From the NCBI GenBank assembly GCA_023384675.1, contig JAHDVK010000002.1, positions 1 to 64,000 of the forward strand: a stretch of DNA of 64,000 nt. Reading direction: 5' to 3'. The number at the start of each line of letters is the position of its first letter. The first letter of the stretch is position 1. Positions 37,278 through 46,324 of the stretch are shown here, piece by piece. The notes under the pieces are model-generated. The model saw nothing but the letters and a program-made list of their open reading frames with translations, ran no database searches and had not been told where the DNA came from. A program made the translations under genes and the position numbers. Source of the stretch: Bryobacteraceae bacterium (GTDB lineage: Bacteria > Acidobacteriota > Terriglobia > Bryobacterales > Bryobacteraceae).

Positions 37278-37892
37278 TTAAAGCTCGAGCATATGGCCCA
37301 TGCGGTCCTTTTTGGTCCGCAAGTAAACGGCATTCTCGCCGTTCCCGAGCACCTGACAGGGGACCCGTTCGACGACCTTGACGCCATTGGCTTCGAGGGC
37401 GGCGATCTTTTCCGGGTTATTCGTGAGCAGACGGACGCCGGCAACGCCGAAATGGCGCAAAATCGCCGCGGGCAACTCATATTCGCGCAGATCGGAGCGG
37501 AAGCCCAATTGTTCGTTGGCTTCGACGGTGTCGGCGCCGGAGTCCTGCAATTCGTACGCTCGGATTTTGTTGAGCAGACCGATGCCGCGGCCTTCCTTCT
37601 TTTCGTAGATCACCAGGCCGCGGCCTTCGGCGGCGACGGCTTCCAAGGCGAGTTCAAGCTGGGCGCGGCAATCGCAGCGCAGGCTGTGAAAGACGTCGCC
37701 GGTGAGGCACTGGGAATGGATGCGGACCAGAACGGGTTCGGGCGTGGACAGATCGCCCATCACGACGGCGACCGCTTCCTCGCGGCGGCCTTCGGCTGTG
37801 CCCTCGAAACCATGAATCCGGAAATGGCCGAACTCGGTCGGAAGGTTGGCCTCGGCAACCTTGCGGACGGTGAGCGGCGGGATCTCCTGCAT
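37278..37892 (-). CDS. ribA: GTP cyclohydrolase II
   Basis: The 204-residue protein has the zinc triad in CLTGDVFHSLRCDC (about 62-75), the YEKKEGRGIGL block (about 95-105) and LLTNNPEKI, all diagnostic of GCH II. It opens the GTP ring to start riboflavin synthesis. It is a stand-alone ribA without the ribB fusion. The LytS-type kinase start lies 31 bp away on the other strand, so the two divergent genes share a very short control region. Confidence 0.95.
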   Translation of the reverse strand: MQEIPPLTVRKVAEANLPTEFGHFRIHGFEGTAEGRREEAVAVVMGDLSTPEPVLVRIHSQCLTGDVFHSLRCDCRAQLELALEAVAAEGRGLVIYEKKEGRGIGLLNKIRAYELQDSGADTVEANEQLGFRSDLREYELPAAILRHFGVAGVRLLTNNPEKIAALEANGVKVVERVPCQVLGNGENAVYLRTKKDRMGHMLEL

Positions 37893-37922
37893 AGCGAATG
37901 GAAGCTAACTCTTCATCTTATA

Positions 37923-39227
37923 ATGAGGCGGGCTGTTGCCGCGATGGAACAACTGTTGGTCATACTGCTGGTGAAGCTTGCGGTGGCGGCCTCGCTCGCC
38001 AGTCTGCTGACCCGTTCCAGCCGTTTTCTCAACCTGCTGTTGCGGGAGGAGCGCACGATGGTGGAGCGGCTCCAACTGGCGGGCGGGATCTCGTTCTTCT
38101 GTATTTCCGGCTCCACGCTGCGCGTGGTCACCCCTTCCTACGCGGGCACGGACGTGGCGATGGAAGGCTCGATGGTGGCTGGGATGCTGGGCGGCTATAT
38201 CTCGGGGCTGTTGGCGGGCGTGGTGTGCTCGCTGCCCGCGATGATGGCGGGCGAATATCTGGCGATGCCGCTCTATGCGCTGGTAGGCGTGCTCGGTGGA
38301 TTGCTGCGCGACCTGGCGCCGGAGCCGGATGAAATCTGGCGCTTCACCCCGTTTTTCGACCTTTCGCTCTACCGGCTGGTGCGCTACCCGGCCGACCGGC
38401 GCCGCACCGTGTATCACGTCTTCATCCTGACCGCCATCCTCGCTGCGGAGATGATCCGCTTCGTCTCCCAACAGTTCTTCGGCGGGCTCTATGTCTTCAC
38501 CATCTACGGCGAGCGCGAGGGATGGGTGCTGGCGGCGGCCTTTCTCACCACGGTCTTTACGGTCGCGGTGCCGTTGAAGATTTGGAACAGCGCGCGCAAT
38601 GAGCGGCTGCTCGAAGTGAAGGAACGGCTGCTGGTGCAGGCGCGGCTGTCGGCGCTGGCCGGACAGATCAACCCTCATTTCCTGTTCAACACGCTAAATA
38701 CCGTATCGTCGCTGATCCGCACGAAGCCGGAGCAGGCCCGGCAGGTGGTCTACAAGCTCTCGAACATCCTGCGCAGGCTTTTCCGTAAGACGGGCAGTTT
38801 TGCGCCGCTGCGGGACGAACTCGCTTTCATCGAGGACTATCTGAGCATCGAAATGGTGCGGTTCGGCGACAAACTGCGCTTCGAGAAGGAGGTCGAGCCG
38901 GGCCTGCAGGATTTGCAGATCCCCTCGATGCTCTTGCAGCCTCTGGTGGAGAATTCCGTGAAACACGGCTTGGCGGGCAAGGTGGAGGGCGGGCTGGTGC
39001 GGGTGACGGCGCGCCGGGCGGGCGAGGACCGGCTGGTGCTATCCGTGGAGGACAACGGCGTGGGGATCGAGGAAGAACAACTGGCGGGCCTGCTCGACCG
39101 CGGCGGCATCGGGGTGAGGAATGTGAACGAACGCCTGCAGGTGCTGTTCGGCAATGGCTACCGGCTGGCGGTGCAGTCGCGGCCCGGCGAAGGCACACGG
39201 ACCGAAATCGACCTTCCCGCCCGGTGA
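37923..39227 (+). CDS. LytS/YehU-type sensor histidine kinase
   Basis: The 434-residue protein has about six membrane helices (residues 8-220), resembling the 5TMR-LytS input module, then a His_kinase domain with QINPHFLFNTLN (His252) and a HATPase block (LLQPLVENSVKHGL, DNGVGI). These kinases normally pair with LytTR-type regulators to control cell-wall or carbon functions. No regulator is adjacent. The start at ATG 37923 or 37944 (MEQLL) is uncertain; the former is listed. Confidence 0.9.
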   Translation: MRRAVAAMEQLLVILLVKLAVAASLASLLTRSSRFLNLLLREERTMVERLQLAGGISFFCISGSTLRVVTPSYAGTDVAMEGSMVAGMLGGYISGLLAGVVCSLPAMMAGEYLAMPLYALVGVLGGLLRDLAPEPDEIWRFTPFFDLSLYRLVRYPADRRRTVYHVFILTAILAAEMIRFVSQQFFGGLYVFTIYGEREGWVLAAAFLTTVFTVAVPLKIWNSARNERLLEVKERLLVQARLSALAGQINPHFLFNTLNTVSSLIRTKPEQARQVVYKLSNILRRLFRKTGSFAPLRDELAFIEDYLSIEMVRFGDKLRFEKEVEPGLQDLQIPSMLLQPLVENSVKHGLAGKVEGGLVRVTARRAGEDRLVLSVEDNGVGIEEEQLAGLLDRGGIGVRNVNERLQVLFGNGYRLAVQSRPGEGTRTEIDLPAR

Positions 39228-39358
39228 AAGTCCTTAGTAACCCTTTTCCGCGAATCAGCGTATGCAGTTGCAGATGCGGACGAAGCTGAAATCTTCTGGT
39301 CTGGCTGATCGCGCCGCGCATCCATGGGTTATAGAGTATTTAGAGGGTGATGAGTATC

Positions 39359-41710
39359 ATGCGAAATTTATGGGCAGTGTTGTTTCTGGCCGCGATGGCC
39401 TTTGCGCAGGGCGAGGCGCCCGTCAGATATATCGTCCAGTTAGAGGGCGAGCCGGCGATCCTGGCCGCGGATCGAACGGCGCGCGCCGCCGCCGTGCGGG
39501 GCGAGCAGCAGGTTTTCAGGAGAGCGCTCGCCGGGATTCGGAATACGCGCGCGGTTGGCGCGACCGTTCATGCCTTGAACTCCGTGATCGTCGAGGCGCC
39601 GGCGGGCAGCGAAGCGCTGTTGGCGACGCTGCCAGGGGTGAAACGCGTGGAATTGTCGCGGGATCTCGAACTGCACACCGACCGCATTCCGTCCATCCAT
39701 CAGATCACTCAGGCCTGGGAGCGGATTGGCGGCGCCAGCCGGGCGGGCGAAGGCATCAAGATCGCGATTCTCGACACGGGCATCCAGCACAATCATCCCG
39801 CCTTCACTGACGCGGAATTCCCGGTCGCGGACGGTTTCCCGCAGGTGGACCGTGAGTTGAACCGGCCACAGACGAACCGCAAGGTGATCGTGGCGCGGTC
39901 ATACGACAACTTCGATGCGCGCGACCGCGTAGGGCATGGCACGGCCGTGGCCATGGTCGCGGCGGGATTGGTCCATCAATCGCCAAGAGGCGTGATCGCG
40001 GGCGTGGCGCCGCGGGCCTGGCTGGGCAACTACCGGGTGAACCGCGAGGCAAGCAGGGCGATTCCCTCCGATTTCGCGACGCAGGCGGTGGATGATGCCG
40101 TCGCCGACGGCATGAACGTGATCAATATGAGTTTCGGCTCGAACGGGCTGGCAGGTTCCACGGACGATGCACTCGCGGAATCCTCGCGAAACGCGGCTGC
40201 CCGCGGGGTGGTCGTCGTGATCTCGGCGGGTAATTCCGGCCCGGAAATCATGATGGTGGACGATAGCTCCTCCGATCACAAGGTGCTTTCGGTGGGAGCG
40301 AATCAGAGCGACCAATCCACATCCAATCCCGCCTTGCTGCTGCCCGAGGGGGCGCCGGTCACCAATGTCGGAGTATCCAGCAACGCCACCGGCAACCGGG
40401 TGTACAGCGGGCAGCTTTTCGACATTGAGCGGCTGGATCCCTCTGGCCTGCTTTGCGGCAGCGGATTGCAGCCGGGGAGTCTCCAGGGCAGGATTCCCCT
40501 GATTCTGCGCGGCGAATGCAACTTTGCGGCAAAACTGCGCAACGCCTTTGAGGCCGGCGCCGCGGCAGCCGTGATCTATAACACTGCAAACCCCGCCAGC
40601 GGCTCTCCCGAGGACCGGATCGACATGGATGTCGATGCCGACCCGACGATCCCCGGCCTTTTTCTGCCACGCAGTGAGGGACTGAAACTGAAATCATCGC
40701 TCGCGACGGCCGACGATTTCCAGGTGGTCGTGCGATTCTTCTTCGCCGCGAATAACCCTTTTCAGCTTGCTTCGTTCTCCAGCCTTGGACCCTCGGTGGA
40801 CCTGACGATCAAGCCCGACCTGGTGGCCAAGGGGGCGAATGTCTATACGGCGGCGCAGACCGGGTTTCCCAGCAGCAGTTCGCTTTATAACGAGAGCGGC
40901 TACGCCACGACGCAGGGTACCAGCTTCTCCGCGCCCGTCGTGGCCGGGGCGGCAGCCACGCTGATGGCGGCGCGGCCTTGGATGGGCTCCGCCGACTACC
41001 GGTCGATGCTGGTGAATTCGGCTGAGCCGTTGCGGAACTCGGGCGGAACTCCGGTCACGGTAATGCATTCCGGCGCGGGTGCGCTGAACCTGGAGCGCGC
41101 GCTCCAGTCGACCGTCACCGCTTACCCCGTTTCCGTTTCCTTCGGCGCGCAAGATTCGACGGTGGACGACTGGCGCCAGGTGATCATTCGCAACATTTCG
41201 GGCGAGACCGTGACCTACGAACTCAGCGTCGAGAGCGCGAACGAGGTGGTTCCGATGCTGACCGACGAGCGGATCACATTAGGTCCCGAGGAGATCGCCG
41301 GTCCGGTCCTGGTCTTTGCCACGGGCGGCCTCGCGCCGGGCGCGTATGAAGGGTTCCTTCGGATCGACGACGCCGAACATGGCACGGTCGCCCGCGTTCC
41401 CTATTGGATGGCGGTGCGGGACACGGTCCCGGTGCGAATTACCACCCCCGTACTGCCGGCAACCCCCAGGGCGGGAGCCACTTCACATATACTATTTCGA
41501 ATCCACGATGGCGCGGGTCTACCCATGCTAGACCCGAAGCCATCCATCACCATTGAGGCCGGTGATGGCTTGGTCGTTTCGCTAGATGCCGATGATTACC
41601 CCAATACCTGGTGGCTGCGCTACCGCATGGGAACGGCCCCGGGCCTGAACCGGATCCGGATCGATGCCGGGCCAGTGAGCCGGACACTGATCTTCAGCGC
41701 CGGCATTTAG
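39359..41710 (+). CDS. Exported subtilisin-like serine protease with PA domain
   Basis: The 783-residue protein has a Sec signal (LWAVLFLAAMAFAQ), an I9-like propeptide (about 22-115), and the S8 triad: Asp139 in ILDTGIQ, His193 in GHGTAVAMVAAG, Ser522 in GTSFSAPVVAG. A PA domain is inserted at about 325-450 (RGECNFAAKLRNA). A Fn3-like C-terminal region follows. ATG 39359 is preferred: AGAGGG lies 11 bp upstream; GTG 39347 and ATG 39350 are too close to it. It digests proteins outside the cell. Confidence 0.92.
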   Translation: MRNLWAVLFLAAMAFAQGEAPVRYIVQLEGEPAILAADRTARAAAVRGEQQVFRRALAGIRNTRAVGATVHALNSVIVEAPAGSEALLATLPGVKRVELSRDLELHTDRIPSIHQITQAWERIGGASRAGEGIKIAILDTGIQHNHPAFTDAEFPVADGFPQVDRELNRPQTNRKVIVARSYDNFDARDRVGHGTAVAMVAAGLVHQSPRGVIAGVAPRAWLGNYRVNREASRAIPSDFATQAVDDAVADGMNVINMSFGSNGLAGSTDDALAESSRNAAARGVVVVISAGNSGPEIMMVDDSSSDHKVLSVGANQSDQSTSNPALLLPEGAPVTNVGVSSNATGNRVYSGQLFDIERLDPSGLLCGSGLQPGSLQGRIPLILRGECNFAAKLRNAFEAGAAAAVIYNTANPASGSPEDRIDMDVDADPTIPGLFLPRSEGLKLKSSLATADDFQVVVRFFFAANNPFQLASFSSLGPSVDLTIKPDLVAKGANVYTAAQTGFPSSSSLYNESGYATTQGTSFSAPVVAGAAATLMAARPWMGSADYRSMLVNSAEPLRNSGGTPVTVMHSGAGALNLERALQSTVTAYPVSVSFGAQDSTVDDWRQVIIRNISGETVTYELSVESANEVVPMLTDERITLGPEEIAGPVLVFATGGLAPGAYEGFLRIDDAEHGTVARVPYWMAVRDTVPVRITTPVLPATPRAGATSHILFRIHDGAGLPMLDPKPSITIEAGDGLVVSLDADDYPNTWWLRYRMGTAPGLNRIRIDAGPVSRTLIFSAGI

Positions 41711-41777
41711 GCAGCGGCAAATCCCACAGCCGTGCTCCAGCCGTTTATACTGAACGATTGGAGCCCTTTCCCCCGCC

Positions 41778-42248
41778 ATGGAGGATTTGATCAAGAAGCT
41801 GCAGGACGAGATCGCGGCAATGGAATACGAACTTCGCAATGAACTGCCGAAGGAGATCCAGAAAGCCCGCGCTCACGGCGACCTGCGCGAAAACGCCGAG
41901 TTTCACGCGGCCAAGGAGCGCCAGCGGTACGTGGATGCCCGTCTGGCGCAACTCAAGAGGCGCATGGCGGACATGTCGCTGATCGATCTGACGAAGATCC
42001 CGCGCGACCGGGTGGGCCTTGGTTCGCGCGTGGTGGTGCTCGATCAGGACAAGGACGAGGAGATCACGTATAAGATCGTGGCGAGCGAGGAAGCCGACGC
42101 CGCGAACGGTCTGATTTCCACCAATTCGCCGATCGGCCGGGGTTTGCTCGGCAAGAAGGTCGGCGACGAAGTTTCGATTTCCATCCCGAGCGGCAAGCGC
42201 CGGATGGAGATTCTGGAATTGACCACCATCCACGACAGCATGGATTAA
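41778..42248 (+). CDS. greA: Transcription elongation factor GreA
   Basis: The 156-residue protein has an N-terminal coiled coil (MEDLIKKLQDEIAAMEYEL) with the acidic tip GDLRENAEFHAAKE (about residues 36-49), which rescues backtracked RNA polymerase by stimulating transcript cleavage. The C-terminal FKBP-like domain (about 80-155) reads SPIGRGLLGKKVGDEVSI. Length and motifs are standard. A CDP-alcohol phosphotransferase gene starts 7 bp later, so they may be co-transcribed. Confidence 0.96.
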   Translation: MEDLIKKLQDEIAAMEYELRNELPKEIQKARAHGDLRENAEFHAAKERQRYVDARLAQLKRRMADMSLIDLTKIPRDRVGLGSRVVVLDQDKDEEITYKIVASEEADAANGLISTNSPIGRGLLGKKVGDEVSISIPSGKRRMEILELTTIHDSMD

Positions 42249-42255
42249 CAAGGCA

Positions 42256-42924
42256 GTGACTTACACCCGCGCCATCGGCATCGGCGCCAACTCCATCATC
42301 AGGCTGATCGTGAGGGCGCTCGCGCTCTCCCGCATCAGTCCCAACGCCCTCACGTTCATCGGCCTGCTGATCAACATCTACGGCGCCGTGCTGCTGGCGC
42401 AGGGGCGTTTCTTCGCCGCCGGACTGGTGATTATCGGCGCGGGCATCTTCGACATGGTGGACGGGCGCGTGGCCCGCGAGACGAATCGCGTCACGCGCTT
42501 CGGCGGTTTCTTCGATTCGGTGCTCGACCGGTACTCCGACCTGGCGCTGCTGATGGGGCTGCTGGTGTACTACGCGAACATCGGGCGGAATTTCTATGTC
42601 GTGCTGACGGCGGTGGTGATGACCGCCTCGGTGATGATCTCCTACACGCGCTCACGCTCGGAGAACACGATCCCGCAATGCAAAGTCGGTTTTCTGGAGC
42701 GGCCGGAGCGCATCGTGCTGCTGATCATCGGGGCGCTGTTCGACCGCATGGCGCCGGTTCTCTGGGTGATCGCCGTGCTGGGCAACATCACCGTGATCCA
42801 CCGGATGATGTACACCTACGAGCAGACCACGGCGCTCGAAGAAGCGCAGCTTCGCGCCGGGGGCGAATCAGCCCTCAAGAATGACGTGCGCGAGGGCGAG
42901 CGCCCCGGTGTGAGTCAGCGATAG
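42256..42924 (+). CDS. CDP-alcohol phosphatidyltransferase
   Basis: The 222-residue membrane protein has the family signature DG-x2-AR-x8-G-x3-D-x3-D, seen as DGRVARETNRVTRFGGFFDS followed by VLD (about residues 74-97), within about five membrane helices. It moves a phosphatidyl group from a CDP-linked lipid to an alcohol such as glycerol phosphate or inositol phosphate; the acceptor cannot be told. The GTG start at 42256 lies 7 bp after greA. The 3' end overlaps the convergent acpS gene by 57 bp. Confidence 0.88.
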   Translation: MTYTRAIGIGANSIIRLIVRALALSRISPNALTFIGLLINIYGAVLLAQGRFFAAGLVIIGAGIFDMVDGRVARETNRVTRFGGFFDSVLDRYSDLALLMGLLVYYANIGRNFYVVLTAVVMTASVMISYTRSRSENTIPQCKVGFLERPERIVLLIIGALFDRMAPVLWVIAVLGNITVIHRMMYTYEQTTALEEAQLRAGGESALKNDVREGERPGVSQR

Positions 42925-43245
42925 CTGCACGGATTTCACCCCCATGCGCTCGGCCACCTGCCGGGCTACGCCGTGGAAGCGCAGCGTCGGCCGGCCGCTC
43001 GGCTCATTCACGACTTCGAAATCCTGCCAGCGCACCCCGCCGCGCCAGCCGGTGCCGATGGCTTTCATGCCGGCTTCCTTGGCGGCGAAACGCGCGGCAA
43101 AGCGTTCGTACTTGTTGGCCTTGCGCGAGGCGTAGGTGATTTCGGCGGGGGTGTAGACGCGCTGCAGAAAGCGGTCGCCGTATCGCTCGGCGGCTTCGCG
43201 GATGCGATCCACTTCGGCCAGGTCCACTCCGGTTCCGAGGATCAT
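42868..43245 (-). CDS. acpS: Holo-[acyl-carrier-protein] synthase
   Basis: The 125-residue protein has GTGVDLAEVDRI (metal Asp8) and FAARFAAKEAGMKAIGTG (second metal Glu, about residues 48-65), the AcpS signature. It moves 4'-phosphopantetheine from CoA to acyl carrier protein. Length is normal. Its 3' end overlaps the CDP-alcohol gene, and its upstream side faces the nested palindromic element. Confidence 0.95.
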   Translation of the reverse strand: MILGTGVDLAEVDRIREAAERYGDRFLQRVYTPAEITYASRKANKYERFAARFAAKEAGMKAIGTGWRGGVRWQDFEVVNEPSGRPTLRFHGVARQVAERMGVKSVQLSLTHTGALALAHVILEG

Positions 43246-43278
43246 GCGGGTGCTCCATGGGTCTTGCGGGGCGCGCTG

Positions 43279-43505
43279 GCCCCTCGCTGACGCTCGGGGC
43301 TTGCTGCCCGCCTCATTCCCCGAGCGTCAGGGGGTGTGAAAAAACCGAACGCTACGCGCAAGGCGCCCACCGCTGCGACCTCCACCTGACGGTGGAGGCT
43401 CATAAGATATTGAAACAAAGGCACTGATGAGCCCCCACCGTCAGGTGGGGGTAGACGCCGGATAGGCGTCGGAGATTTTTTCACACTCCAGTCAGCGAGA
43501 GGGGC
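43279..43505. repeat. 227-bp element of nested inverted repeats (MITE/REP-like)
   Basis: The ends are inverted repeats: GCCCCTCGCTGAC (43279-43291) and GTCAGCGAGAGGGGC (43491-43505). Inside are four more dyads: CTGACGCTCGGGG (43287-43299) with CCCCGAGCGTCAG (43318-43330); GTGTGAAAAAA (43334-43344) with TTTTTTCACAC (43476-43486); a hairpin CCTCCACC/GGTGGAGG at 43379-43398; and a hairpin CCCCCACC/GGTGGGGG at 43432-43451. The last two are inverted copies of each other, with TGAC and GTCA loops. No open frame explains this. It fits a non-autonomous palindromic element or structured RNA between acpS and the EEP gene. Confidence 0.7.
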
Positions 43506-43519
43506 AAGGTGATCTCTCA

Positions 43520-44347
43520 TCACGGCAGTTCGAACACCGCGAGGATAGGGAAATGGTCCGACGGATAGCGCCCGTCGCGGTTGTCGGTGAGCGAGTGCGC
43601 CTCCAAGACCTTCCAGGGCGCGCGGTAGAGTACCCAGTCGATGCGGGCCGCGCCCGGCGTGCCCTTGAAGCCGTGGAAAGTGCCCTCCGGACCGCTCTTT
43701 TTCGCCGCGTTCGTCCAGGCATCCTTCATGAGCGCGGTGAGGGTTTCGTAAGTCGGCCCGGAGGCGGGCGCGTTGAAGTCGCCGGTCACCACCAGCGGCA
43801 GCGAATCTTCGTACATGCCGAGCCGGTGGGCGATGATCCGCGCGCTCATGAGACGAGATTGTTCGTCCTCGCGCCGGTGGGCGAATTGGGTGTTGGTCAA
43901 CAGGAATTTCTGGCCCGTCGATTTGAGTTCGAACAGCCCCCAGGTGACCATCCGCGGCAGGCTCATGTTCCAGGCGCTGGAACCGGGGCGCTCGGGCGTC
44001 AGCGACAGCCAGTAGTTGCCCGAATCGACCAGGTTGAGCCGTTCGGGCTTATAGAACACGCCCATGTGCTCATCCTCCTGGTTGCCGCGCCGGCTCAGGC
44101 CGAACCACTTATATTCGGACATGGCCTGATCGAGGTACTGCCCTTGCGAATAGAGCAGTTCCTGGGTGCCAACGAGGTCGGGGCTATGCTTGCGGATCGT
44201 CGCCACCACGAGGTCGCGGCGGTTTTCCCAGATGTCTGGACCGTCGCTCTTGGCGGCATAGCGGACGTTGAACGACATCACGCGCAGCGTCTCGGCACAG
44301 GCCGGCAGCGTGGCGGCAAGACAGAGCAGACCAATGGCGAGTCTCAT
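43520..44347 (-). CDS. Exported endonuclease/exonuclease/phosphatase-family hydrolase
   Basis: The 275-residue protein has a Sec signal (LAIGLLCLAATLPACAE) from ATG 44347, and the EEP active site: MSFNVRYA, GTQELL, VVTGDFNAP and SDHFPI. It is a metal-dependent phosphodiesterase acting outside the cytoplasm; it could be a nuclease or a phospholipase, and the substrate is not readable. It is divergent from the AGE epimerase (20 bp apart). Confidence 0.88.
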   Translation of the reverse strand: MRLAIGLLCLAATLPACAETLRVMSFNVRYAAKSDGPDIWENRRDLVVATIRKHSPDLVGTQELLYSQGQYLDQAMSEYKWFGLSRRGNQEDEHMGVFYKPERLNLVDSGNYWLSLTPERPGSSAWNMSLPRMVTWGLFELKSTGQKFLLTNTQFAHRREDEQSRLMSARIIAHRLGMYEDSLPLVVTGDFNAPASGPTYETLTALMKDAWTNAAKKSGPEGTFHGFKGTPGAARIDWVLYRAPWKVLEAHSLTDNRDGRYPSDHFPILAVFELP

Positions 44348-44367
44348 CACGTTATAGAATCGCACGC

Positions 44368-45651
44368 ATGGTACGCCGTTTGTGTTTCCTGTCCTTGATG
44401 TTTGCCGCCGGGCTCGCGGCCGCGCCGCCCGAGACATACATTCCCGCATTCGAAAAGACCCTGAACGAGAACATCCTGAAGTTCTGGTATCCGCGCTCGC
44501 TGGACCGGACCAACGGCGGCTACATTGTCCGCTTCGGCCCCGCGGGCGAGGACCTGGAGCCAGGCCCAAAGGCGCTCGTCACGCAGGCGCGCACCGTCTG
44601 GTTCTTCGCGCGCGCGGCGCGCGCCGGTTACGGTAACAAGCAGGAACTGCTGGCAGCCGCGGACCACGGCTACCGCTTTCTGATCGAACGCATGTGGAAT
44701 CCCAAGCACGGCGGGTTCGCCTGGGAGGTGGATGCCACCGGCCGCACGGCCACGCGCCCGAAGATCCACATGTACGGGCAGAGCTTCGCGCTGTACGCCA
44801 TCAGCGAGTACGCCATGGCCTCCGGCCGCAAGGACGTGCTCGCCTTTGCCCGCAAGGTCTTCGACCAGTGGGAACAGAAGGCCCACGACAAGCAGCATGG
44901 CGGCTACCTCGAGTTCTTCAACGAGGATTGGACGCCCGCTGCTTCGCCGGAGCGATCCTACATGTCCGGCGATTCCACCGTGAAGCTGATGAACACGCAC
45001 CTGCACCTGATGGAAGCGATGACCACGTTCTACCGCGCCTCGAAACTGCCGCTGGCCCGGGAGCGGCTGCTGGAGTTGATCGCGATCGAGAGCAATGCCG
45101 TGGTCCGGAAGGGCCTGGGCGCCTGCACGGATCAATACCAGCGCGACTGGACACCCATTCTGGAAGGCGCGGGGGGCCGCGTCAGCTACGGGCATGACCT
45201 CGAAAACATCTGGCTGATCGTGGACGCGGCCGAAGCGGCGGGCGTCGCGGTAGGGCCCTATCTCGACCTGTTCCGCGAGTTGTTCGCCTACTCGCTGAAA
45301 TATGGTTGGGACGATACGCACGGCGGTTTCTGGTACAGCGGCTGGATGCGCCAGCCCGCCGATAACCGGATCAAGAGCTGGTGGGTGCAATCAGAGGTCC
45401 TGGTGAGCGCGCTCTACATGTACCGCATGACCGGCGACCCGCGGTATTGGGACGTCTTCGAGAAGACCTGGGATTTCGTCGGGAAGCACCATATCGACTG
45501 GGAGAACGGCGAGTGGTGGGAAACCGTCGACGATCAGCTCCAGGCCCGCGGCAACAAGGCCCATGCCTGGAAAGCGGGCTACCACAACGGCCGTGCGATG
45601 ATCGAAGGAATCACGCTGCTCCGGCAGCTGAGCAAGGAGCCCCGACAATGA
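44368..45651 (+). CDS. N-acylglucosamine 2-epimerase-family enzyme, exported
   Basis: The 427-residue (alpha/alpha)6-barrel protein has a Sec signal ([15 protein letters not shown]), [20 protein letters not shown] and [15 protein letters not shown], typical of the AGE/cellobiose 2-epimerase family. Such enzymes invert C2 of a sugar through a His-mediated enediol. The C-terminal stop overlaps the next start by 4 bp (ATGA), linking it to a DUF1080 protein. Periplasmic location is inferred from the signal. Confidence 0.88.
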   Translation: MVRRLCFLSLMFAAGLAAAPPETYIPAFEKTLNENILKFWYPRSLDRTNGGYIVRFGPAGEDLEPGPKALVTQARTVWFFARAARAGYGNKQELLAAADHGYRFLIERMWNPKHGGFAWEVDATGRTATRPKIHMYGQSFALYAISEYAMASGRKDVLAFARKVFDQWEQKAHDKQHGGYLEFFNEDWTPAASPERSYMSGDSTVKLMNTHLHLMEAMTTFYRASKLPLARERLLELIAIESNAVVRKGLGACTDQYQRDWTPILEGAGGRVSYGHDLENIWLIVDAAEAAGVAVGPYLDLFRELFAYSLKYGWDDTHGGFWYSGWMRQPADNRIKSWWVQSEVLVSALYMYRMTGDPRYWDVFEKTWDFVGKHHIDWENGEWWETVDDQLQARGNKAHAWKAGYHNGRAMIEGITLLRQLSKEPRQ

Positions 45652-46295
45652 AGCTTTCCAGACGCGCGCTGTTCGGAAGCGCCGCCTCCGCGGTTCTGAT
45701 GCGGGCCCAGCAGGCCGAACCGGGATTCGCTCCCATTTTCGACGGGCGCACCCTGAATGGCTGGAAACTGGTTCGCGGACGCGGCCCTGGCTATGTGGTC
45801 GAGAACGGAGCCATCGTCTGCCCGGCTGACGGCGGCGGCAACCTCTTCACCGAACGCGAGTACGCCAACTTCGTTCTGCGCCTGGAATGGCGGCTGTGGG
45901 AGGGCGGCAACAACGGCATCGGCATCCGCGCGCCCCTGGAGGGCGACGCCGCGTACTTGGGCATGGAAATCCAGGTTCTGGACGACGAATCCCCGAAGTA
46001 CAAAGGCCGCCTGAAACCCACCCAGTATACCGGCTCGATTTACGACGTATTCCCCGCCCGGAGCGGGTTCGTGAAGCGGGATGGCGCCTGGAACACGTAC
46101 GAAATTACGGCGGACGGCCCGCGCGTCAAAGTGGTTTTGAACGGCGAAACGGTGATGGACGCGAATCTGGAGTCCGTCACGGACGAGGCGATGCTCAAGA
46201 AGCATCCCGGGCTGCGGCGGCCCAGCGGACATATTGGTTTGCTGGGCCACGGAACCCGGGTGGAATTCCGGAATATTCGCATCCGTGAATTGTGA
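45648..46295 (+). CDS. DUF1080 (3-keto-disaccharide hydrolase-like) protein, Tat-exported
   Basis: The 215-residue protein has a Tat-like start ([18 protein letters not shown]) and the DUF1080 fold: [46 protein letters not shown] and the closing [19 protein letters not shown]. Family members bind or cleave 3-keto-sugars, with a concanavalin-like lectin fold. The start overlaps the AGE gene's stop, so the two are coupled, suggesting a shared sugar-modifying route outside the cytoplasm. Confidence 0.88.
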   Translation: MKLSRRALFGSAASAVLMRAQQAEPGFAPIFDGRTLNGWKLVRGRGPGYVVENGAIVCPADGGGNLFTEREYANFVLRLEWRLWEGGNNGIGIRAPLEGDAAYLGMEIQVLDDESPKYKGRLKPTQYTGSIYDVFPARSGFVKRDGAWNTYEITADGPRVKVVLNGETVMDANLESVTDEAMLKKHPGLRRPSGHIGLLGHGTRVEFRNIRIREL

Positions 46296-46324
46296 CTGAA
46301 AATGCGAGAAAATAGCGCTTAGCG

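Noticed and set aside
39347-39358. GTG 39347 or ATG 39350 as start of the subtilase
   Set aside because: The AGAGGG ribosome site overlaps or touches them; ATG 39359 gives proper spacing and a clean signal peptide.
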